Shown piece after piece: positions 58,767-64,000 of a DNA stretch of 64,000 nucleotides. This stretch comes from Enterococcus_D entomosocium (lineage in GTDB: Bacteria; Bacillota; Bacilli; Lactobacillales; Enterococcaceae), in the NCBI RefSeq assembly GCF_030441895.1, contig NZ_JARJAS010000009.1, one strand, 5' to 3'. How positions within the stretch are numbered: position 1 is the first letter of the stretch; each line of letters begins with the position of its first letter. The notes beneath the pieces are model-generated. The model worked only from the letters and a program-made list of their open reading frames with translations, was not told the origin of the DNA and searched no databases. Position numbers and translations under genes: made by a program.

Positions 58767-58798
58767 ATTGGTTGACTTTTTCAATGGAGGATCTTTTT
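58767..58798 (+). terminator. 3' arm of the Lsa leader terminator
   Basis: Pairs with 58685-58710; followed by five T. Antibiotic relief would allow read-through. Confidence 0.75.
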
Positions 58799-58871
58799 GT
58801 GTACCTCTAAAAACTGATTCTGAAAATAGCTTTAGTCTACTCTATTCCGTGAATAGAGACGAGGTATATTT

Positions 58872-60374
58872 ATGTCTAATATCAGTATTAATCATTTAAC
58901 TTTTGGCTTTGATAGCCAGGAACGGTTGCTTTTTGAGGATGCCAACTTGAACCTTGATACTCAATGGAAATTAGGGTTGATTGGCAGAAATGGTCGCGGC
59001 AAAACGACCTTGCTGCGTTTGCTGCTCAATGAATTGCCGTATAGCGGCTCGATTACCCATGAGCAGCAATTCGTTTATTTTCCCTTAACCGTCGCTGACG
59101 ATCAGCAACTGACGCTTTTTGTTTTACAAGAATCCGGTGAATTTGAGCAGTGGCGTTTGGAACGAGAATTGAACCTGCTGCAACTTGATCCAGAAGTTCT
59201 TTGGCGGCCCTTTGCCACTTTATCTGGCGGCGAGCAAACGAAAGTTCTATTGGCGCGTTTGTTCGTTGATGAAGAGAATTTTGCTTTGATCGATGAGCCA
59301 ACCAACCATTTGGATGTGACCGCTCGCCAACATGTTGCCCGCTATTTGCAGCAAAAAACCGGGTTTATCGTTGTGAGCCATGATCGACAGTTTGTCGATG
59401 AAGTCGTCGATCATGTATTGGCGATCGAAAAAAGCCGCTTGGTGTTGTACAAAGGGAATTATTCAGTTTATGAACTGCAAAAGCAGCAAAAAGATGCCTA
59501 TGAGCAAGAACAAAACAGCAAGTTGAAAAAAGAAATCGGTCGTTTGAAGCAGACGGCAGCCGAGAAAGCGGAGTGGTCCCGAGGACGCGAACGGGACAAA
59601 TTAGGGTCGCCGACCAAAAAAGGCAGTGGGGCAATCTATGATACGGGGGCGATCGGTGCCCGAGCGGCACGGACCATGAAGCGCTCGAAAGCGATCGTTA
59701 AACGGATGGAAGATCAAATTCAAGACAAGTCTGCGTTGTTAAAAGACATTGAGTGGATCGATCCTCTGAAAATGACCCCGCTTGTTAGCCATCATGACGT
59801 GTTGCTGGAAGCAGAGCATTTTCAGCTCGGCTATGAGAAGCCTTTGTTTAAACCGCTGACGTTTGCGATCCGTCAAAAAGAGCGCTTGGGGATTCAAGGG
59901 GCCAACGGATCTGGCAAGTCCAGTTTGATTGCGAGTATTTTAGGTACTTTCGAAGGACAGCAGACAGGGACGATCAAAACAGCCCATGGGATCACCATCA
60001 GTTATGTTCGACAAAACTACGAGGACAATTGTGGGATGCTGACAGAGTTTGCCCAAGAACATGGCTTGAATTATCAAGATCTGCTAAATAATTTGAAAAA
60101 ACTTGGCTTGGAAAGAGCTGTTTTTCAAACGCCGATCCAGCAAATGAGCATGGGGCAGCGTAAACGCGTGGAACTAGCCAAATCATTAGCAACACCAGCA
60201 GAATTGTTTATCTGGGATGAACCTCTGAATTATTTGGATGTCTTCAATCAGAAGCAATTAGAGGAAGTAATCCATTTGGTGGAGCCTTCTATGCTGATCA
60301 TTGAACACGACCGTTATTTTCTTGAGCAAGTCTCAACGAAATTGCTGACGTTGACGATCGATGAAGTCGAATAA
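58872..60374 (+). CDS. Lsa-type ABC-F ribosomal protection protein
   Basis: A 500-residue ABC-F protein with two ABC domains and no membrane segment. First Walker A LIGRNGRGKTTLLRL (about 35-48), signature LSGGEQTKVLLARL, Walker B FALIDEPTNHLDV; second Walker A ANGSGKSSLI, signature MSMGQRKRVELAKSL, Walker B FIWDEPLNYLD. Between them is the interdomain linker (about 200-290, rich in K/E and with GSPTKKGSGAIYDTGAIGARAARTMKRSK), the part that reaches into the peptidyl transferase centre. It closely resembles E. faecalis Lsa(A), giving lincosamide, streptogramin A and pleuromutilin tolerance. It is preceded by an attenuator. Confidence 0.9.
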   Translation: MSNISINHLTFGFDSQERLLFEDANLNLDTQWKLGLIGRNGRGKTTLLRLLLNELPYSGSITHEQQFVYFPLTVADDQQLTLFVLQESGEFEQWRLERELNLLQLDPEVLWRPFATLSGGEQTKVLLARLFVDEENFALIDEPTNHLDVTARQHVARYLQQKTGFIVVSHDRQFVDEVVDHVLAIEKSRLVLYKGNYSVYELQKQQKDAYEQEQNSKLKKEIGRLKQTAAEKAEWSRGRERDKLGSPTKKGSGAIYDTGAIGARAARTMKRSKAIVKRMEDQIQDKSALLKDIEWIDPLKMTPLVSHHDVLLEAEHFQLGYEKPLFKPLTFAIRQKERLGIQGANGSGKSSLIASILGTFEGQQTGTIKTAHGITISYVRQNYEDNCGMLTEFAQEHGLNYQDLLNNLKKLGLERAVFQTPIQQMSMGQRKRVELAKSLATPAELFIWDEPLNYLDVFNQKQLEEVIHLVEPSMLIIEHDRYFLEQVSTKLLTLTIDEVE

Positions 60375-60383
60375 CTGAAGGGG

Positions 60384-60426
60384 AAAAAGGACGATTGTTT
60401 TCTTTGGGAAAACCGTCCTTTTTTGT
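60384..60426 (+). terminator. Terminator of the Lsa-type gene
   Basis: AAAAAGGACG and CGTCCTTTTTT arms with a 20-base loop. Confidence 0.8.
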
Positions 60427-60843
60427 TATTTTAATCGGAGAGATACTGACGATTTTAGTAAGTATTTAATAAGGGTGCTTTTGATAAAAAAGCTGTGTAA
60501 AAATAGTGTTATTATACACAGGTATGTATATTTGATAAAATTCATTCATTTTTTCATGAAAATTTTCGAAAAATGACGAAATGTTCGGGATTAGCGGGTA
60601 GAATTCCCTTTGAATCACTCATTGTTTTCTCATTGTTTGGTAAATTAATTAAAAATTCTTTCATAATTCCCATTGGTTTTTACAAAACATTTACAATAAT
60701 AGTATCGAATAAAAACATTCGTTTGTTATGATTAAAATCGAATTTCTTTGAGCGTTTGACCGAAACATCAAGAGTTCGTTTTTTTTGTGACTTGAAATGC
60801 CAGTCAACTATTCGGAGGAAAAAGAGAAAATGGAGGGGCAGTT
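60427..60843 (+). other. AT-rich intergenic region upstream of the sugar-phosphate ABC operon
   Basis: Contains the Pho-box-like repeat at 60679-60695 and a short palindromic TTTTCGAAAA near 60563. No gene, hairpin or T-run of note before the operon start. Confidence 0.55.
60679..60695 (+). promoter_or_regulatory. Pho-box-like direct repeat
   Basis: TTTACA-AAACA-TTTACA, an 11-base direct repeat matching the PhoP/PhoB-type box of Firmicutes. It lies about 150 bases upstream of the ABC operon, in its promoter region. No clean -10 is seen at the expected distance, so a role is inferred. Confidence 0.5.
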
Positions 60844-61917
60844 TTGATAGAAGTAGTCGGGTTGAAGAAGGTTTTTGATAATAAGTTCGAAGCCTTGAAA
60901 GCAGTAGATTTTACAATAGAAAAAGGCGATTTGGTTTGTTTGTTGGGACCTAGTGGTTGCGGGAAATCGACGATATTGAATTTGATCGCGGGGTTGTTAA
61001 GTCCCACCGATGGTGATATCCGCTTTAATGGTACTTCCGTTGTTAAGACGGAGCCGAAAGACCGCAATATCGGGTTTGTTTTTCAGAACTATGCCCTTTA
61101 TCCCCATATGACTGTGTTAGAAAATGTCATGTTTCCACTGACAGTCGGAGAGAAAAAGATCAAGAAAAACGAAGCACAGAAAATTGCTGAAAAGTTCATG
61201 AAACTGACCAATATTGAAGAGTTAAGTCAGAAAAAACCAGGAACCCTTTCTGGCGGACAGCAGCAACGGGTAGCGATCACGCGTGCCTTGGTGCAAAGTC
61301 CAGAAGTCTTACTACTGGATGAACCATTAAGTAACTTAGATGCCCGTTTGCGCTTGAAGATCCGTGAAGAGATCCGTCGGTTAGTCAAAGAAGTGGGCAT
61401 CACCACAATTTTCGTGACTCATGACCAGGAAGAAGCTCTTTCTATCAGTGATAAGATCATTTTGATGAACGAGGGGATCATTCAACAAAATGATGATCCG
61501 CAAAACCTTTACTTAGAACCAAACAATCTTTTCGTAGCGAAATTTATTGGTAATCCAATCATCAACATCTTGCCAGTAGAAGTCAAAGAGGGACAAATGA
61601 TCCATCCTGCCTTTACTGTACCAGTTGCCCGTTTTACCGACATTCGCTTCAAGAAACCATTAACAGACGGCCAATACACGTTAGGCATTCGTCCAGAAGA
61701 TGTGCTGACCACCTTGCAAGCAGGTTTGTTCCAAACGGAAGTCAAGAGTGTGGAGCTGATCGGACGAGAACGAATCTTGAACTTTGATCTGGCTGACAAA
61801 CATATGAAATCGATCGTTAGTATTGAAGAAATCATTGAAGAAGGCGCGCAAGTGTCATTTGATTTTCATTACAAAAAAGCCTTTATCTTTGATGAAAAAG
61901 GAGAGCGGGTCTACTAA
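60844..61917 (+). CDS. UgpC/MsmK-type ABC transporter ATP-binding protein
   Basis: A 357-residue ATPase: Walker A LGPSGCGKST, NYALYPHMTV (Q-loop), signature LSGGQQQRVA, Walker B LLLDEPLSNLDARLR, H-loop FVTHDQEEAL, and the C-terminal TOBE-like domain (GIRPEDV). This is the CUT1 sugar/glycerol phosphate ATPase type. The start is TTG at 60844, 5 bases after GGAGGGG. It forms an operon with two permeases and an MBL-fold protein. Substrate not certain; UgpC-like composition and the Pho-box suggest glycerophosphoryl compounds. Confidence 0.85.
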   Translation: MIEVVGLKKVFDNKFEALKAVDFTIEKGDLVCLLGPSGCGKSTILNLIAGLLSPTDGDIRFNGTSVVKTEPKDRNIGFVFQNYALYPHMTVLENVMFPLTVGEKKIKKNEAQKIAEKFMKLTNIEELSQKKPGTLSGGQQQRVAITRALVQSPEVLLLDEPLSNLDARLRLKIREEIRRLVKEVGITTIFVTHDQEEALSISDKIILMNEGIIQQNDDPQNLYLEPNNLFVAKFIGNPIINILPVEVKEGQMIHPAFTVPVARFTDIRFKKPLTDGQYTLGIRPEDVLTTLQAGLFQTEVKSVELIGRERILNFDLADKHMKSIVSIEEIIEEGAQVSFDFHYKKAFIFDEKGERVY

Positions 61918-62798
61918 TGTTCAAAAAAAATTATAACCCTGAGAACCAACCGAAAGCATGGCTGTTTTTACTGCCTTCATTGGTCATTATTTTCTTATTC
62001 AGTGTATATCCGCTGTTTCGTTCCTTCATCATGAGTTTCCAAAAAGGAACCTTGATTAACCAACAGTATGCTGGGGTTGAGAACTATCAAAGGGTTTTAA
62101 CGGACCCAGTCTTCTTTCGAGCACTGCAAAATACGGCGCTGTTTGCTTTTGCGGTCGTGCCGATCTCGCTGGTTCTCTCATTAGCGATTGCTTGGATCAT
62201 TTTTGAAAAAGTCAAATACAAAAGTTTTTTTGAAACGATCTTCTTTATGCCTTATGTCACAAGTACGATTGCGATCGGGATCGTGTTTCGTTACTTTTTC
62301 AACGGCTCTTACGGGATCATTAATTATCTACTAGGTCTTGTCGGCATTGCGCCAGTCAATTGGCTAGATAACGTCAATATGAGTATGACGACCTTGATCA
62401 TCTTCGGCGTTTGGACGAGCCTCGCCTTCAACATTATTATCTTGTTGGCAGGAATGCGCAACATCGACAAAGAACACTACAAAATCGCAAAAATGTTTGG
62501 CGCTACCGATGGCGAGATTTTTCGGAAAATCACCTTTCCGCAATTGATCCCAACTTTTGCTTTCTTGTTGACGGTCAATCTGATCAGTGCCTTTAAAGTC
62601 TATACCCAAGTATACGCCTTGTTTGGCGGCCAGCCAGGGATCGCCCGCAGTGCAACGACGGCAGTCTTTTATATTTATGACAAATTCCATATCGCCGGAC
62701 GTCCGGGGATTGCAATGGCGGCAACCGTGATCTTGTTCATCATTATTTTGCTCGTCACCTTTATCCAAAATAAACTTTTGAAGAAAGTGGGCGAATAA
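61917..62798 (+). CDS. CUT1-type ABC transporter permease (UgpA-like)
   Basis: A 293-residue permease with six helices and an EAA motif (DKEHYKIAKMFGATDGEIFRKITFPQL, about residues 183-209). AWLFLLPSLVIIFLFSVYPLFRSFIMSF is the usual N-terminus of the UgpA/MalF-like family. Its start overlaps the stop codon of the ATPase gene by one base. It should pair with the next permease. Confidence 0.87.
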   Translation: MFKKNYNPENQPKAWLFLLPSLVIIFLFSVYPLFRSFIMSFQKGTLINQQYAGVENYQRVLTDPVFFRALQNTALFAFAVVPISLVLSLAIAWIIFEKVKYKSFFETIFFMPYVTSTIAIGIVFRYFFNGSYGIINYLLGLVGIAPVNWLDNVNMSMTTLIIFGVWTSLAFNIIILLAGMRNIDKEHYKIAKMFGATDGEIFRKITFPQLIPTFAFLLTVNLISAFKVYTQVYALFGGQPGIARSATTAVFYIYDKFHIAGRPGIAMAATVILFIIILLVTFIQNKLLKKVGE

Positions 62799-62802
62799 AC
62801 GA

Positions 62803-63621
62803 ATGAAAAAAATTGTCACGATTGTTTCGATGCTGTTTTTAGCAATTTTAGCAGTGATCACGCTGTTTCCCTTTGTCTATATGATTTTAGCTGGTCTAAT
62901 GACCTACAGTGAAGCAACCAGTATTCCACCGACGATCATGCCAGAGTCTTTCCAGTGGAGCAACTACGGGGAAGTCTTTACCCGAGCACCGTTTTTACGC
63001 TACTTCTTTAATACGGTCTTCGTTTCTGCGGTGACGACTATCGCGACGCTGATCACTGCGATTCTAGCTGCCTTTGCATTGACTAGTCTTGAATTCAAAT
63101 ACAAACGGTTAGTTATCGGATTGATGATCTCGTTATTGATGGTTCCTTATGAATCCATCATCTTTACCAATTACAATACGATTGCTCGAATGGGCTTATT
63201 GAATACGTATAGTGCCTTGATCATTCCGTTTCTGACCAGTATTTTTTACATCTATTATTTAAACGGTTATTTACAAAGTATTTCTAATACCTTTTATAAG
63301 GCAGCCAAAATTGACGGTGCCAGCGACCTAGCTTATATCCGCCGAATTTTGATCCCCATGTCTAAACCAGCCTTGGTGACAGTCGGGATTCTGACGTTCA
63401 TCTCTAGCTGGAATTCTTTCTTATGGCCGTTGTTAGTGACGAATGAGAAAAAATACCGTCTCTTAAATAATGGATTGGCTGCCTTTACCACAGAAAGCGG
63501 CAGTGACGTTCATTTACAAATGGCGGCAGCGACCTTGACCGTCATTCCAATTCTGATCATTTACTTGATCTTTAGAAAAGAAATTATCAAAGGAGTGGCT
63601 AAAGATGGCATCAAAGGATAA
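62803..63621 (+). CDS. CUT1-type ABC transporter permease (UgpE-like)
   Basis: A 272-residue permease with six helices. MSFF-like AGLMTYSEATSIPPTIMPESFQWSNYGEVF is the UgpE/MalG-type N-terminal loop, and TFYKAAKIDGASDLAYIRRILIPMSKPALVTV the EAA motif. It begins 4 bases after the previous stop. Its end overlaps the MBL-fold gene. Confidence 0.87.
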   Translation: MKKIVTIVSMLFLAILAVITLFPFVYMILAGLMTYSEATSIPPTIMPESFQWSNYGEVFTRAPFLRYFFNTVFVSAVTTIATLITAILAAFALTSLEFKYKRLVIGLMISLLMVPYESIIFTNYNTIARMGLLNTYSALIIPFLTSIFYIYYLNGYLQSISNTFYKAAKIDGASDLAYIRRILIPMSKPALVTVGILTFISSWNSFLWPLLVTNEKKYRLLNNGLAAFTTESGSDVHLQMAAATLTVIPILIIYLIFRKEIIKGVAKDGIKG

Positions 63622-64000
63622 AACAACGATCACCTTCCATAGCGGAATTTTAACGATTGGAGGAACCGTCATCGAAGTTGCGTACAAAGATGCCCATATC
63701 TTTTTTGATTTCGGTTCGGAGTATCATCCAGAAACACCCTTACCAGATGAAGAATTACAAACGTTAGTTGCGCATCGCTGGATACCAGAACTGAAAAATG
63801 TCTACGATCCACGCTTAGACTACACGTACCAAGGAAGCGAAACGAAAGAATACCAAGAAACAGCAGTTTTTCTTTCCCACGCCCATCTGGATCATTCCAA
63901 GATGATCAACTTTTTAGACCCAAATATTCCTATGTACACCTTGAAGGAAACCAAAGCGATCCTCGAAGTGTTGAATCAAAAAGGGGACTTCTTGCTGCCC
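63605..64000 (+). CDS. MBL-fold metallo-hydrolase (cut by the window end)
   Basis: The first 132 codons of a gene that starts 16 bases before the permease stop. The metal site motif is FLSHAHLDHSKM (HxHxDH, about residues 90-100), preceded by FHSGILTIGGTVIEVAYKDAHIFFDFG, a typical MBL first strand. It could be a phosphodiesterase or an RNase-Z/J-like enzyme acting on the imported substrate; in Ugp-like operons a phosphodiester hydrolase would fit. No stop is inside the window. Confidence 0.82.
   Translation, partial: MASKDKTTITFHSGILTIGGTVIEVAYKDAHIFFDFGSEYHPETPLPDEELQTLVAHRWIPELKNVYDPRLDYTYQGSETKEYQETAVFLSHAHLDHSKMINFLDPNIPMYTLKETKAILEVLNQKGDFLLP

Larger units (their letters stand above)
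58666..58871 (+). promoter_or_regulatory. Attenuator leader of the Lsa-type gene
   Basis: GATCCTCCATTGAAAA plus the following bases (58685-58710) pair with 58767-58793 to form a stem of about 25 bp, ending in TTTTT (58794-58798). The tiny ORF at 58679 covers the 5' arm, so a ribosome stalled there would stop the terminator from forming. Confidence 0.7.

Noticed and set aside
1..64000. CRISPR arrays
   Set aside because: No regularly spaced repeats of 25-40 bases were seen by reading.

Overview
The window is a chromosome segment of a low-GC Gram-positive bacterium, almost certainly an Enterococcus. The evidence is gene content and order: ddl-murF-cshA-acpS-alr-mazF, rodA followed by the yusI/gcvH/metNPQ cluster, an Lsa-type ABC-F gene, a CiaR-like regulator, a T-box and a yybP-ykoY riboswitch. 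I cannot fix the species from sequence alone.

Layout. 1-4985 is the end of a prophage: lysis module (membrane protein, coiled-coil protein, LLH-type holin, amidase endolysin) on the + strand, then minus-strand accessory genes (a LysM lipoprotein and small unknowns), closing at a duplicated tRNA 3' end, probably tRNA-Thr(CGU). 5089-11216 is a minus-strand sugar operon: PRD regulator, galactitol-type PTS IIA/IIC/IIB, class II aldolase, a triose-phosphate-isomerase paralogue and YjbQ. 11781-16683 carries rodA, an ArsC/Spx-like gene, a GcvH-like gene and a methionine ABC transporter (metNPQ) behind a Met T-box. 16722-22515 holds an Mga-like regulator, DUF960, ribosomal protein L25, rsuA, a HAD nucleotidase, udk, an unassigned structured RNA and a GNAT gene. 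22527-30245 is a CiaRH-like two-component system next to a VTC-type polyphosphate polymerase, DUF4956, a beta-helix lipoprotein and a MacB-like ABC pair; both target promoters carry the same TTTAAG-N5-TTTAAG type box. 30413-41060 is cell wall and RNA housekeeping: yaiI-like, ubiB-like, ddl, murF, cshA, acpS, alr, mazF, rlmN. 41257-43539 is DUF969-DUF979-pcp, probably 5-oxoproline/pyroglutamyl peptide handling.

43981-51330 is the most interesting region: oppA, a divergent DUF3899 gene, oppBCDF, and directly after oppF a TnpB-derived protein that has lost the first RuvC aspartate, the zinc finger and the last RuvC aspartate. A structured RNA follows it. The sequence after that RNA's hairpin begins with seven bases that recur immediately 3' of a TTTAA motif inside the -35/-10 spacer of the oppA promoter. 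This reads as an RNA-guided, nuclease-dead repressor (TldR) feeding back on oligopeptide uptake. The TldR class was described in 2024, including an oppF-linked group in enterococci, so the class is known; the specific guide and target proposed here are my inference. A CodY-like box lies just downstream of the same promoter.

51327-64000 carries a Nudix-NrtR regulator, metG, a manganese riboswitch with its P-type ATPase, a small helical protein, an Lsa-type ABC-F gene behind a strong attenuator with a mini-ORF, and the start of a Ugp-like ABC operon with a Pho-box-like repeat upstream. It ends inside an MBL-fold hydrolase gene cut by the window edge.
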